NCBI GenBank assembly: GCA_000336895.1
Contig: AOLX01000014.1
Coordinates: 62,001-126,000, forward strand
DNA length: 64,000 nucleotides
Direction: 5' to 3'
DNA from: Haloarcula argentinensis DSM 12282
GTDB taxonomy: Archaea > Halobacteriota > Halobacteria > Halobacteriales > Haloarculaceae
The notes under the pieces are model-generated. The model searched no databases. It was not told where the DNA came from and saw only the letters and a program-made list of their open reading frames with translations. The position numbers and the translations under genes were made by a program. Positions 8,810 to 16,950 of this stretch are shown one piece after another; position 1 is the stretch's first letter; every line of letters begins with the position of its first letter.

Positions 8810-10110
8810 GTGTCTGCCTCCTGTAGGAGGGTCCGCGCACGCGTTGCGGGGTCGTCGTCGGCCTCGGCGAAGGTCGAGGCGGTAAGATTCGCGCCGTATT
8901 CATCGACCGACAGCGACCCGCGGACAACGTACTCGCGGCCCACGATACGGTCGCTGATACGGTCGGCGACCACTTCTTTATCCATCGCGTCGCGGGCGTG
9001 CTCGCGGGCGTCGTCGAGGTCGCCACCGTACACGCGGGCGGTGAGTTTATCATCAAGCACTGCGGTGACGGTGTCGGTTCCGTCGTCGAGGATGGCCTTC
9101 GTCCGCAGGTCGTCCTCGCCGTCGACCGCGCCGTGGGAGCGACACTGGCCGTTCTGAATGACGCGGCCACACTCCGGACAGCGCTCGATGAGGCCCGAGC
9201 CGTCCCGCACTTCGATGACGTTACCGGCCAGTTCCACGTCGAACAGGCCGCCGCTCTCGACGGCCTCGCGGATCGACAACCGGGGTGCGTCTTCGGCGAC
9301 ATCGACCGTGCGGTCCAGCGCGGTCACCGCCGAGAACTCGGAGACGTTCACCGATGGCGCGCCACGGAACTCACGGACGAACGTCTCGTCGAGGCGCACG
9401 GACGCCCCTTCCTCGATTTCGTCATGGGGCTCCCAGTCGGTGAACGGGAGCCGGCCGCTCTCGTCGCCGACGACGCCGCTGAGAATCGTTGTTTCGCCGT
9501 CGCGGCCGTCGATGACCTTCTGTTCGCATTCCAGCACCTGCACCTCGACAGTGATGCCGCGGTCGCCCGGTGCGAGGTCCTGCAACGCGGCGCGGCCGCC
9601 GACCTCGTAGTCGATGTCGAGTGTTTCGTCGACGACCTCGGGATTGGTGCTATCGCCCAGATTAAGTTCCGGCTGGCCGTCCCATTCGCGGACGCCGGCG
9701 TTGCCGAGCCGGACGGTCTGGCCGGGCTGGAGGTCGCCCGAGAAGCCGTCCCAGGCCGTGTAGGATATCTTGCCCGTTTCGTCGGCGAGTTCGCCCTCGC
9801 GGATGACGTGCTGTTCCCCGTTGTACTGGATGGACCGGCGACCCGACGTGAGCACCACGGCGGTGACCGTCACGTTCGAGTCGTCGGTCGAAACCTCGCT
9901 GATGGCCTTGCTCGACGGCGTGCTGTCGCCGCTTGAACTGCCATCGCCGTACTTCCGTCTGAGGCTCTGCTTGGCCTCGTCCATCGGGACGGAGTAGTTC
10001 ACGAGGTTCTCCAGGTCGCGTGTGACCTCCTCTTTGTCAACACCGAGGTCGGAGGCGAGCTCCTCGGCATGGTCTTCGAGAGACATCGACTGACGGTTCG
10101 ACGGGAGCAC
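8806..10110 (-). CDS. rpa1: Single-stranded DNA-binding protein RPA, large subunit
   Basis: The 434-residue protein is a haloarchaeal Rpa1: an N-terminal helical segment (about 1-60), three consecutive OB folds (about 65-160, 170-270, 275-350), and a zinc-binding region with CPECG, a following Cys and a His in the last OB fold. It coats single-stranded DNA during replication, repair and recombination. The start at 10110 gives MLPSNRQSMSLEDHAEELASDLG; MSLEDHAEE at 10086 is an equally plausible start because orthologues usually begin there. First gene of the rpa1-rpap1-rpe operon, transcribed leftwards from the 10.1-10.3 kb intergenic region. Confidence 0.9.
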   Translation of the reverse strand: MLPSNRQSMSLEDHAEELASDLGVDKEEVTRDLENLVNYSVPMDEAKQSLRRKYGDGSSSGDSTPSSKAISEVSTDDSNVTVTAVVLTSGRRSIQYNGEQHVIREGELADETGKISYTAWDGFSGDLQPGQTVRLGNAGVREWDGQPELNLGDSTNPEVVDETLDIDYEVGGRAALQDLAPGDRGITVEVQVLECEQKVIDGRDGETTILSGVVGDESGRLPFTDWEPHDEIEEGASVRLDETFVREFRGAPSVNVSEFSAVTALDRTVDVAEDAPRLSIREAVESGGLFDVELAGNVIEVRDGSGLIERCPECGRVIQNGQCRSHGAVDGEDDLRTKAILDDGTDTVTAVLDDKLTARVYGGDLDDAREHARDAMDKEVVADRISDRIVGREYVVRGSLSVDEYGANLTASTFAEADDDPATRARTLLQEADT

Positions 10111-10329
10111 TCAAAAGCGTTTTCGGCCGGCCGTGCGCGTCACGACCGTTCACACCTGTTCAAAATCGCCCACAATTCTTATTTGTGATACTGTAATCTC
10201 TCAGAATATGAGCGTTGACCGTGTTGGGACGTTTCAATCGGCCAAATGGTCCGTTATTGGAGATATTCGACTAGTCGGAATTCGTGATATCAGATCAAAT
10301 AATAACGGCAGTCGCACGGGAGCCTGACT

Positions 10330-10788
10330 ATGGGTAGTATGTTCGGGTCGAAGCCGTCTGAGGCCCACGTCATCTGGCGCAGCGGTCGGAACAACGACGG
10401 CAAGAAGAAGTTCGATTTCGAGTATCTGGAGCTGTGGGCCGCCCACTTCGGCGTCGACTTCGAGCAGTGGACCCGTGTCGACCACGACCGTGCAGACGAA
10501 CCCCGCGAGCAGTTCGCCTGCGTGTTCCGCTGGGCGAAAAGCGGCGGACAGGCACTCTCCGTCGGCGATCAGGAGTGGACGATGGGCTCACAGCGCAAAC
10601 CCCGGACGTTCCTCGAAATCGACGAGGAAGGGATGGTCAGACTCCGGGGCTGGAGCACGGAGACGACGCTTGACGTCGAGGAACTCGTACTCAAAAAGAC
10701 GGTGCTGAAGCTGCAAACCGCCGACGGCACGGTAAAGAAACTCGATGTCCGGAAGCTCTCGAAACGCCCCGAAACGACCTCCTCCTGA
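10330..10788 (+). CDS. Conserved-looking protein of unknown function
   Basis: The 152-residue protein is not recognised. It has an aromatic N-terminal half with regularly spaced Trp residues (VIWRSG, LELWAAHFG, EQWTRVD, FRWAKSG) and a basic C-terminal third rich in Lys and Leu, unusual for this acidic proteome. No signal peptide, membrane span or cysteine motif is present. A second ATG at 10339 could be the true start. It is divergent from rpa1 and followed 44 bases later by the riboflavin-pathway reductase, with which it may be co-transcribed. Confidence 0.65.
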   Translation: MGSMFGSKPSEAHVIWRSGRNNDGKKKFDFEYLELWAAHFGVDFEQWTRVDHDRADEPREQFACVFRWAKSGGQALSVGDQEWTMGSQRKPRTFLEIDEEGMVRLRGWSTETTLDVEELVLKKTVLKLQTADGTVKKLDVRKLSKRPETTSS

Positions 10789-10832
10789 GCGTAACCCAAA
10801 AGCCGTTTGACGTGTCGCCGGCACGAACGAGT

Positions 10833-11492
10833 ATGCACGTCGTCGTCAACGCCGCCATGAGTGTCGACGGGAAACTCTCTTCTCGCCGCCGCGAACAGAT
10901 CGCTATCTCCGGCCCGGACGACTTCGACCGCGTCGACCAGCTTCGAGCCGACAGCGACGCAGTGATGGTCGGCGTCGGGACGATTCTCGCCGACGATCCC
11001 TCACTGACTGTCGACGATGCCGATCGCCGCGCCGCCCGGGCTGACCGCGGCAAACCGGAAAACCCCGCACGCGTCGTCGCCGATTCCCGCATCCGAACGC
11101 CGCCGGACGCCACGGTGCTTGACGGCCGCGCCCAGACCTACCTCCTCGTCAGCGAGGCCGCGCCGCCGGACTTCATCGAGGAAATGGAAGACGCTGGCGC
11201 GTACGTCATCGCTGCCGGGCAAGACCAAGTCGATCTGACGACGACGCTCGCGAAGCTAGAAGGCGACGGGATCGACCAGCTCATGGTCGAAGGCGGCGGC
11301 GAACTCATCTTCGGCCTGTTAGAGGAGGCGCTGGTCGACGAACTGTTCGTCTACATCGGCTCAAAGGTCATCGGCGGCCGGGACGCGCCGACGCTGGCTG
11401 ACGGCGACGGCTTCATCGAGGACTTCCCGGAGCCAGAGCTGGCCGGCGTCGAACGAGTCGACGACGGCGTAGTGCTTCACTGGCAGTTCTGA
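10833..11492 (+). CDS. arfC: 2,5-diamino-6-ribosylamino-pyrimidinone 5'-phosphate reductase
   Basis: The 219-residue protein is of the RibD C-terminal (dihydrofolate-reductase-like) fold: it opens MHVVVNAAMSVDGKLSS, contains SGPDD, VGVGTILADDPSLTV, the GGGEL phosphate-binding turn (VEGGGELIFGLL) and the IGGRDAPTL finish. In archaea this stand-alone enzyme reduces the ribosyl side chain in riboflavin/F420 precursor synthesis using NAD(P)H. The ATG at 10833 was chosen over an upstream in-frame GTG at 10812 because the family begins at MxVVVNAAMS. Archaeal riboflavin order (reduction before deamination) is family knowledge. Confidence 0.88.
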   Translation: MHVVVNAAMSVDGKLSSRRREQIAISGPDDFDRVDQLRADSDAVMVGVGTILADDPSLTVDDADRRAARADRGKPENPARVVADSRIRTPPDATVLDGRAQTYLLVSEAAPPDFIEEMEDAGAYVIAAGQDQVDLTTTLAKLEGDGIDQLMVEGGGELIFGLLEEALVDELFVYIGSKVIGGRDAPTLADGDGFIEDFPEPELAGVERVDDGVVLHWQF

Positions 11493-11508
11493 GAACTGGC
11501 CGGCAGAA

Positions 11509-11796
11509 TTAGTGGTCGTGGCCGGTCAGCTCGGCGAAGGACTGGCCGAAGCGCTCCTCGAACAGTTCGCTGGTCTCCTCTTCGAGCGCGACGATCTGCT
11601 CGTCTGGCTCGCCCTGTGCGTGGTGGACGGCGCTGTGAATCCGCTGGGTCATGCCGAACATCGCGATGTCGCCGACGACCTGCGGGTCCGTCTCGTCCGG
11701 TGACTCGCGGAGGATATCCACGAGTTCGCTCGGGACTGTGAGTTCGTCGGTCTCTTCGCCGTCGTCGATAGTCAGCGTGACAGTGTCGGTTGCCAT
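11509..11796 (-). CDS. Small acidic haloarchaeal protein, unknown function
   Basis: The 95-residue protein is very acidic and begins with a beta-rich segment (TVTLTIDDGEETDELTVPSELVDIL), then a helical region with FGMTQRIHSAVHHAQGEPDEQI and a Glu-rich tail ending HDH. No metal motif beyond scattered His is evident. The codon use matches the neighbours, and the frame has a proper ATG at 11796. It resembles the many conserved small haloarchaeal proteins of unknown function; I do not assign a role. It is convergent with the reductase at 10833 and downstream of trxB on the same strand. Confidence 0.7.
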   Translation of the reverse strand: MATDTVTLTIDDGEETDELTVPSELVDILRESPDETDPQVVGDIAMFGMTQRIHSAVHHAQGEPDEQIVALEEETSELFEERFGQSFAELTGHDH

Positions 11797-11858
11797 GCCA
11801 TTGACTCCGGGGGCTATCCTAAAGGGTCTGTGGATGTGAGAACGGAGAAGCAGGCGCG

Positions 11859-12908
11859 CTAGTCGTCGGCTTCTACAGTAGCTTCGGACTCCGCCTCGGC
11901 TGCGGCCTCGGCCTGTGATTCGAGGTACTCGTCGGCGTCGATGGCGGCTTTACAGCCCATCCCGGCGGCGGTAACGGCCTGCTGGTAGTGGTAGTCGACC
12001 ACGTCGCCGGCACCGAAGATACCGTCCACGTCGGTGGCGGTCTGGTCGCCGCCGGTGCCGCCGTGGGTCTGGATGTAGCCGGTATCGTCCAGTTCGACGC
12101 CGGTGGCTTCGAGGTAGTCAGTGTTCGGCGTGTGGCCGATGGCGATAAAGACAGCACCAACGTCGAAGTCGAAGGTTTCGGTCCCGTCGTCGTCGAGCTT
12201 CTCGCTCGGATGGCCCTCGTCGTTCCGTGCGAGGGTGACGTGGTCGACTCCGTCCTCGGGGGAGCCGTGCATTTCCAGCAGTTCGGTGTTGCGCATGATC
12301 TCGATTTCGCCCTCGTCGACCTTCTGCTGGACGCGGTCGATCCAATAGTCCTCGGCGCGGAACTCCTCGCGGCGGTGGGCGATGTAGACGGTGTCGGCGA
12401 ACTTCGTGAGGAAGTGGGCCTCCTCCATGGCCGCGTCGCCGCCGCCGACGACGAGCATGTCCTCGCCGCGGAAAAACGCGCCGTCGCAGGTCGCACACGT
12501 CGAGACGCCGTAGCCCATTAGTTCGTCCTCACCGGGGACGCCCAGCGTGCGGGCGCTGGCTCCGGAGGCGGCGATGAAGGCATCGCAGGTGTAGACATCG
12601 CCGTTCGACAGCTCTACGCGGAACGGCCGCTCGCTGTCGTCGATGTCGGCGACGATGCCGTGTTCCAGCTCAGCGCCGAAGCGCTCAGCCTGCTCTTTCA
12701 TGTTGTTGATGAGGTCCGGACCGGAGAGTCCCTCGGGGAAGCCGGGGAAGTTCTCGACTTCGCTGGTCAGCGTGAGCTGCCCGCCGGGTTCGTCGCCTTC
12801 GAGAACGAGTGGGTCGTTGTTGCTCCTGGCGGCGTAGATGGCCGCTGTCAGTCCCGCTGCGCCCGTGCCAGCGACGATGAGTCGTCGGTGTTCGACCGAT
12901 TCTGTCAT
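11859..12908 (-). CDS. trxB: Thioredoxin reductase (NADPH/FAD, CxxC)
   Basis: The 349-residue flavoprotein transfers electrons from NAD(P)H to thioredoxin. The FAD-binding GTGAAGLTAAIYAAR lies at 14-28, the redox pair is Cys138 and Cys141 (CATC), a second Rossmann motif VVGGGDAAMEEA precedes the pyridine-nucleotide HRREEFRA, and the C-terminal FAD segment GIFGAGDVVD is present. A tail of about 30 acidic/alanine residues extends beyond the usual end. It is divergent from the DUF357 gene at 13010. Other thiol proteins in the window (25352, 25744) are not linked to it. Confidence 0.92.
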   Translation of the reverse strand: MTESVEHRRLIVAGTGAAGLTAAIYAARSNNDPLVLEGDEPGGQLTLTSEVENFPGFPEGLSGPDLINNMKEQAERFGAELEHGIVADIDDSERPFRVELSNGDVYTCDAFIAASGASARTLGVPGEDELMGYGVSTCATCDGAFFRGEDMLVVGGGDAAMEEAHFLTKFADTVYIAHRREEFRAEDYWIDRVQQKVDEGEIEIMRNTELLEMHGSPEDGVDHVTLARNDEGHPSEKLDDDGTETFDFDVGAVFIAIGHTPNTDYLEATGVELDDTGYIQTHGGTGGDQTATDVDGIFGAGDVVDYHYQQAVTAAGMGCKAAIDADEYLESQAEAAAEAESEATVEADD

Positions 12909-13009
12909 TAGCCAAGTTAGACTACCGGGCCGTATTTAGCTTGTGTTGTCGTGCGCCAAACTCGCATCGGGACGACACGCTTAGGCCGCTGCCACCGTTC
13001 GCTGGGCGT

Positions 13010-13294
13010 ATGGCCGCAGATCTCGAAGAGAAGACTGACCGCTACGAAGGACTACTCGCGGAGGCACTCGACGCAGCATCAGTCGCGCCTCCTGAAGGGA
13101 CGCCAATGCACGACGCAGCCCTGGACTGTGAGGAGATGGCGGCGTCATATCTGAAAGATGGGCGTCACTTTAGAGACGACGACGACCTCGTGAACGCACT
13201 GGCGTCGTTCTCGTACGGGCACGCGTGGCTGGACGCGGGCGCACGCATTGGCCTGTTCGACGTGCCGACCGAAGGGCATCTGTTTACGGTCTGA
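13010..13294 (+). CDS. DUF357-type small helical protein
   Basis: The 94-residue protein starts at the ATG at 13010; an in-frame upstream extension lacks haloarchaeal character. It is all helical, with an N-terminal EEKTDRYEGLLAEAL, a middle EEMAASYLKDGRHFRDDDDLVNALASFSYGHAWLDAGARIGLF and ends FTV. This matches the DUF357 domain found as stand-alone proteins across archaea, often near tRNA or RNA-modifying enzymes. No catalytic motif is visible and the function is unknown. Confidence 0.8.
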   Translation: MAADLEEKTDRYEGLLAEALDAASVAPPEGTPMHDAALDCEEMAASYLKDGRHFRDDDDLVNALASFSYGHAWLDAGARIGLFDVPTEGHLFTV

Positions 13295-13368
13295 AACTAT
13301 GGTCTAATTTGGGTCCCAGCTCGGAAACTGATTAAGTGTCAACAATCCTCTGAATCCCATGGGTTTCC

Positions 13369-13884
13369 ATGAAACGGACCAGACGCGGTGTCCTACGGAG
13401 TATCGGTGCTGGAACAGCAGTCGGTGGCGTCGGTACCGTGAGTGCCGCGCCGCCGAGAGACGGCGAGACGATTGCCGACATTGCCTCAAATGACGGCCGA
13501 TTCACGATTTTGGTTGCGGCACTCGATGAAGCAGACCTTGTGGAGACGCTCGACGGAAACAGACAACTGACAGTGTTTGCGCCAACCGATGCGGCGTTCG
13601 ACAACTTGCTGAGTGATTTAGGTATTAGCAAGGAGGAGCTGTTGAACCGAGACGATCTCGATGAAATCCTTACGTACCACGTTGCTCCGGGTCGTCGCGA
13701 CGCCGAGTCGATCACCACCTCCGATGAGGTGCCGACACTGAATGGGGCGAAAGTATATGTCGATGGGACTGTTCTCAACGGCGACCAGGCCAAAATCTTC
13801 GAGACAAACATCGAGGCCTCGAATGGATACATCCACGCGATCAACGGCGACAACGTCGATGGCGCCGGTGTCTTGCTCCCATAG
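13369..13884 (+). CDS. Secreted fasciclin-domain protein
   Basis: The 171-residue protein begins with a twin-arginine signal (RTRRGVLRSIGAGTAVG) and a short hydrophobic stretch ending near SAAPPRD; no lipobox Cys is present, so it is probably released or held by other means. The rest is one fasciclin (FAS1) domain: H1 motif TVFAPTDAAFDNL, the YHVAPGRRD segment and the final NGYIHAINGDNVD. FAS1 domains mediate adhesion in bacteria and eukaryotes. It stands alone; the C terminus is a few residues shorter than many FAS1 domains and ends GVLLP. Confidence 0.88.
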   Translation: MKRTRRGVLRSIGAGTAVGGVGTVSAAPPRDGETIADIASNDGRFTILVAALDEADLVETLDGNRQLTVFAPTDAAFDNLLSDLGISKEELLNRDDLDEILTYHVAPGRRDAESITTSDEVPTLNGAKVYVDGTVLNGDQAKIFETNIEASNGYIHAINGDNVDGAGVLLP

Positions 13885-13965
13885 GCCGGGGTACACTACA
13901 GTCTGCGTGGCCATGACAGCTGACCGGAACGGCTCTCTCCCGATGTCTACCTACCCCTTGCTCGG

Positions 13966-13979
13966 CCGGGTCGACCCGG
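13966..13979. repeat. Perfect 14-bp palindrome after the fasciclin gene
   Basis: CCGGGTCGACCCGG reads identically on both strands and lies about 80 bases after the fasciclin stop and 105 before the winged-helix start. It could be a dyad bound by a regulator or a terminator hairpin, but no T-run follows. With this GC content, chance is a real possibility. Confidence 0.35.
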
Positions 13980-14084
13980 TCTCCGTCACTTCCGCTGATG
14001 CCTGACTGCCCCGGTTTCGGTCGTAGGCAGCTATCATGGATTCGGCCAGAGGATATACGTGTGACCGGAGAGATAGGTTCGCTG

Positions 14085-14360
14085 ATGGAGGGTGTCCTCT
14101 GGTACGTTCTCTCCGGGACCCGTGGGGGGCCAAACAGAGCCCGTATCCTCACGGCGCTTAAGCGGCGGCCCCGGAATGCCAACCAATTGGCCGAGGACCT
14201 CAACCTTGACTACAAAACTGTCCGGCACCACCTCGACGTGCTGTTGGACAACGGCGTCGTTGACAACACCGGCGGCGACTACGGTTCAGTCTACATGCTG
14301 ACAGACAGGACCGAACAGTACTGGGACACTATCGAGGAAATCATCGCGGAGATCGAGTGA
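14085..14360 (+). CDS. Winged helix-turn-helix transcriptional regulator
   Basis: The 91-residue protein has the haloarchaeal ArsR-like pattern: LWYVLSGTRGGPNRARILTALKRRPRNANQLAEDL, then the recognition helix LDYKTVRHHLDVLLDNGVV and a wing GDYGSVYML. The ATG at 14085 is chosen because orthologues begin close to the LWYVLS segment; the in-frame ATG at 13998 would add 29 residues without similarity to the family. It is followed after 55 bases by a small membrane protein, and this pair of a short HTH protein with a membrane protein recurs in haloarchaea, suggesting membrane-linked sensing. Confidence 0.85.
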   Translation: MEGVLWYVLSGTRGGPNRARILTALKRRPRNANQLAEDLNLDYKTVRHHLDVLLDNGVVDNTGGDYGSVYMLTDRTEQYWDTIEEIIAEIE

Positions 14361-14415
14361 CAATGGCTGAAAGCAAGCACGGAGTTTTACCACGAGCCGG
14401 CATAGGGGGGCACAG

Positions 14416-14718
14416 ATGGCAGTCTGGATGACCGCGGCGAGTGTCGCCTCCGCCCTTAATATGATTGTGCTGCTACTGCTGCTATCAGTCTGGGCCCGGA
14501 ACTACCTAACGGTGCGCTCGAAGCACGCGCTGGGACTGACCGTCTTCGGGCTCCTGTTGCTCGCCGAGAACTGCCTGTCCGTCTACTATTATGTCCTTGA
14601 TCCAGAGGTCGCCGTCTTGTTGCGAAGCGCCGCACCTGTCGCCGGCCGCGCAATGACGTTTGTCGCGATACTGGAACTCGGTGGGCTACTGTTTCTGGCG
14701 TGGATCTCGTTCGACTGA
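14416..14718 (+). CDS. Three-helix membrane protein paired with the HTH regulator
   Basis: The 100-residue protein has three hydrophobic stretches, at about residues 7-27 (ALNMIVLLLLLSVWA), 37-58 (ALGLTVFGLLLLAENCLSVYYY) and 75-97 (RAMTFVAILELGGLLFLAWI). It ends SFD. No catalytic residues stand out. It follows the winged-helix gene directly and is probably in the same transcript. Function unknown; a role in signalling to the regulator is inference from pairing only. Confidence 0.8.
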   Translation: MAVWMTAASVASALNMIVLLLLLSVWARNYLTVRSKHALGLTVFGLLLLAENCLSVYYYVLDPEVAVLLRSAAPVAGRAMTFVAILELGGLLFLAWISFD

Positions 14719-14817
14719 GCGGTCGCTATGATATCCCTCAGATGGAGGCTGTCGCTGCATGAATGTATGTATCTGGTACGTAATTATAACCAAGCTGTAT
14801 TGACTGGTAACATCGCT

Positions 14818-14825
14818 TTTTATAT
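14818..14825 (+). promoter_or_regulatory. TATA box with no downstream protein gene
   Basis: A strong TTTTTATAT element sits in the 470-base gap between the membrane protein and tfb. No convincing start codon follows at leaderless distance. The sequence 30 bases further on folds well, so it probably drives a non-coding RNA. Confidence 0.5.
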
Positions 14826-14845
14826 CTCATCACTCCCCCACGATG

Positions 14846-14945
14846 TGCGGAACCACACTGTGACTCCCACTGACCCGGTAATTCCGGGACCCACTCGCCG
14901 TTCTCACCAGAGTGACTGTCGCAGTGTGAGGGCTGGTCGTTCAGC
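14846..14945 (+). ncRNA. Candidate structured small RNA (three-way junction)
   Basis: A 7-bp closing helix pairs CACACTG (14854-14860) with CAGTGTG (14922-14928). Inside it are a CCGGG hairpin with CCCGG at 14874-14878 and CCGGG at 14884-14888 around loop TAATT, and a second hairpin CACTC (14892-14896) with GAGTG (14910-14914). A TATA box at 14818-14825 predicts a start near 14848, just before the closing helix. I do not recognise the RNA; SRP RNA and RNase P signatures are absent. The 3' end is a guess. Confidence 0.4.
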
Positions 14946-15023
14946 AGGGTACCGATGGCGTCACGCGGCGTTGCAGTCCCCCGATTACGCGTCAAGTCTA
15001 GGAGTTAACGGTCACCGCCAAGG

Positions 15024-15031
15024 TTATATAT
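15024..15031 (+). promoter_or_regulatory. Second TATA-like element upstream of tfb
   Basis: TTATATAT precedes the stronger element at 15101 by about 77 bases. It could be an alternative start for a longer tfb leader or an independent small transcript. Confidence 0.4.
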
Positions 15032-15100
15032 CTCTACAGGGGCCATGCTATACCCTATCACGCCGTCATACTGCGGTTTATGCCGAAAATCGGCGAAAGA

Positions 15101-15108
15101 TTTATATA
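15101..15108 (+). promoter_or_regulatory. Main TATA box of tfb
   Basis: TTTATATA preceded by CGAAAGA, which fits an archaeal BRE plus TATA box. The predicted start near 15130 leaves a leader of about 60 bases before the ATG at 15190, long for a haloarchaeon and open to leader-based control. Confidence 0.6.
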
Positions 15109-15189
15109 CTTTACGGACTAACTATAGGGTAAGACAAACCCCCAATCAGTCTTAAAATTTCTGCACCCGGCAGAACAGGACTCCCAATC

Positions 15190-16158
15190 ATGAGTGAATC
15201 AACAACGCGGACAAGCACACGAGAACGAGACGAGCAAATCACCGAATCGACAGAACAGGAGGCCGTAGAGACCTGCCCCGAATGTAGTGGAAACGTCGTT
15301 ACGGACACTGAACACGGCGAAACAGTCTGTGAAGACTGTGGGCTAGTTGTCGAGGAGGACGAGATCGACCACGGGCCGGAGTGGCGGGCGTTCAACTCCG
15401 CAGAGAAGGATCGCAAGTCCCGCGTCGGCGCGCCGACGACGAACATGATGCACGACAAGGGCCTCTCGACGAACATCGGCTGGCAGAACAAGGACGCCTA
15501 TGGGCGCTCCCTCTCCAGCGAACAGCGGCAGAAGATGCAGCGGCTCCGGACCTGGAACGAACGGTTCCGGACCCGTGACTCCAAGGAACGCAACCTCAAG
15601 CAGGCACTCGGCGAAATCGACCGGATGGCCTCTGCGCTGGGGCTTCCCCAGAACGTCCGCGAGACATCCAGCGTCATCTATCGCCGTGCGCTCGGTGACG
15701 ACCTGCTCCCGGGTCGCTCCATCGAGGGCGTCGCCACGTCCGCGCTCTACGCGGCCGCCCGTATGGCCGGGAATCCCCGGTCGCTGGACGAGATGGCCCG
15801 CGTCTCCCGCGTCGAAAAGATGGAACTCACGCGGACCTACCGCTACATCGTCCGAGAACTCAGCCTCGAAGTCCAGCCGGCGGACCCGGAACACTACCTC
15901 CCGCGGTTCATCTCCGACCTCGGCCTCAGCGAGGAGACCCAGCGACAGGCCCGCGACCTCGTCGAAGGTGCTCGTCAGTCGGGGATGCTCTCCGGCAAAT
16001 CGCCGGTCGGCATCGCCGCTGCGGCCGTCTACGCCGCCGCGTTGCTGACCAACGAGAAGGTCACACAGAGCCAGGTCAGCGACGTCGCTGACATCTCTGA
16101 AGTGACGATCCGAAACCGATACAAGGAACTCCTCGAAGCCGAAGATCTTCCGGCCTGA
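15190..16158 (+). CDS. tfb: Transcription initiation factor TFB
   Basis: The 322-residue protein is an archaeal TFIIB homologue. The N-terminal zinc ribbon has CPEC and CEDCGLVV about residues 32-58, then the B-finger/linker (EWRAFNSAEKDRKSRVGAP), and two cyclin-like repeats (about 125-210 and 220-320) with GVATSALYAAARMAG and GIAAAAVYAAALLTN. It recruits RNA polymerase to TBP-bound promoters. Haloarchaea carry several TFBs with partly distinct promoters; which paralogue this is cannot be told here. A long leader region with three TATA-like elements lies upstream. Confidence 0.95.
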   Translation: MSESTTRTSTRERDEQITESTEQEAVETCPECSGNVVTDTEHGETVCEDCGLVVEEDEIDHGPEWRAFNSAEKDRKSRVGAPTTNMMHDKGLSTNIGWQNKDAYGRSLSSEQRQKMQRLRTWNERFRTRDSKERNLKQALGEIDRMASALGLPQNVRETSSVIYRRALGDDLLPGRSIEGVATSALYAAARMAGNPRSLDEMARVSRVEKMELTRTYRYIVRELSLEVQPADPEHYLPRFISDLGLSEETQRQARDLVEGARQSGMLSGKSPVGIAAAAVYAAALLTNEKVTQSQVSDVADISEVTIRNRYKELLEAEDLPA

Positions 16159-16231
16159 CACCCGAGTGAAGGCAGACTAATGGGGAGACGACAAGGCTTT
16201 TAATCATTGGCTATGTGTGTGAGTAACATAC

Positions 16232-16411
16232 ATGGAGGAAGCGTACGTGCGATTGCTCTGTCCTGAGTGTAAGAAAGACTGGGAATCGACGCCGACGGAT
16301 TTGCCGCGACACGACACGACGTTCCACTGCCCGAACTGTCACGCGAGCCATCGGCTCGCTGTTTTCACCCGCACAGAAAACGACTTGCAGACGCTGAAAG
16401 GACTGCAGTAA
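16232..16411 (+). CDS. Tiny zinc-ribbon protein (59 residues)
   Basis: An ATG at 16232 begins a 59-residue protein, MEEAYVRLLCPECKKDW..., with CPEC at 10-13 and CPNC at 33-36, a compact zinc ribbon with 19 intervening residues, then a short helical tail ending LKGLQ. A TTTTAAT element about 30 bases upstream suits a leaderless transcript. Comparable ~60-residue ribbon proteins occur next to translation genes in haloarchaea. Its TAA at 16409-16411 touches, without a single spare base, the stop codon of the convergent aIF2 beta gene. Confidence 0.75.
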   Translation: MEEAYVRLLCPECKKDWESTPTDLPRHDTTFHCPNCHASHRLAVFTRTENDLQTLKGLQ

Positions 16412-16822
16412 CTACTCGCTCGTCGCCGAGCGTGCGCCACACGCCTCACAGCGGAGCAACAGCGCACCCTGTTCCCGCTCCAGTTGCGTGTCGGGCAGTC
16501 CACACTCCGAGCAGAGCACGAACTCGTCGACGTACTCGTCGATGGACGCCTCGATACGGTTGGCACCGAATTCACCGGTCAGTCGTGCCCGTCCGCTTTC
16601 GTCGATGTGGCCGCTCGTCCCGAGGTCGTTCTGCAGGAACTTCATCACGTGGTCGTCCTCGCGTCCGAGTCGGGAACACGTCGACTGGAAGTTCTCGTAG
16701 ACGGTGACGTTCCCCTCCTGTCGGACATCTGGATCGGGAACCTCGAACCGCTCGCTTGTGCCGTCGATCTCGGGCGTCTCCTCCATCGCCCGGTCGAGCA
16801 TATCGTCGTATTCCATACTCAT
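16412..16822 (-). CDS. Translation initiation factor aIF2 subunit beta
   Basis: The 136-residue protein is a subunit of the ternary-complex factor that brings initiator Met-tRNA to the ribosome. It has the family core NVTVYENFQSTCSRLGREDDHVMKFLQNDLGTSGHID, the GRARLTGEF segment, and a C-terminal zinc ribbon with CSECGLPDT and CEACGA. The start MSMEYDDML offers ATG at 16822 and 16816. It lacks nothing obvious compared with other archaeal beta subunits. Upstream is a ~130-base gap before a tiny reverse-strand gene. Confidence 0.93.
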   Translation of the reverse strand: MSMEYDDMLDRAMEETPEIDGTSERFEVPDPDVRQEGNVTVYENFQSTCSRLGREDDHVMKFLQNDLGTSGHIDESGRARLTGEFGANRIEASIDEYVDEFVLCSECGLPDTQLEREQGALLLRCEACGARSATSE

Positions 16823-16950
16823 ACGTCACAGAGCGGTCAACAAAAACTTTTCATACGGATTGTTGGAGCGATTTACCGGTCTGTGTCGACCGCGAGACCG
16901 GCACTATCCGGACATAATCTATAACAATCCGTATCAGCCGGTAGCTGCCG

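Noticed and set aside
14728..15132. A 134-codon frame in the tfb leader region
   Set aside because: Composition is not haloarchaeal (Arg/Ser/Tyr-rich, few acidic residues) and it overlaps the structured RNA candidate.
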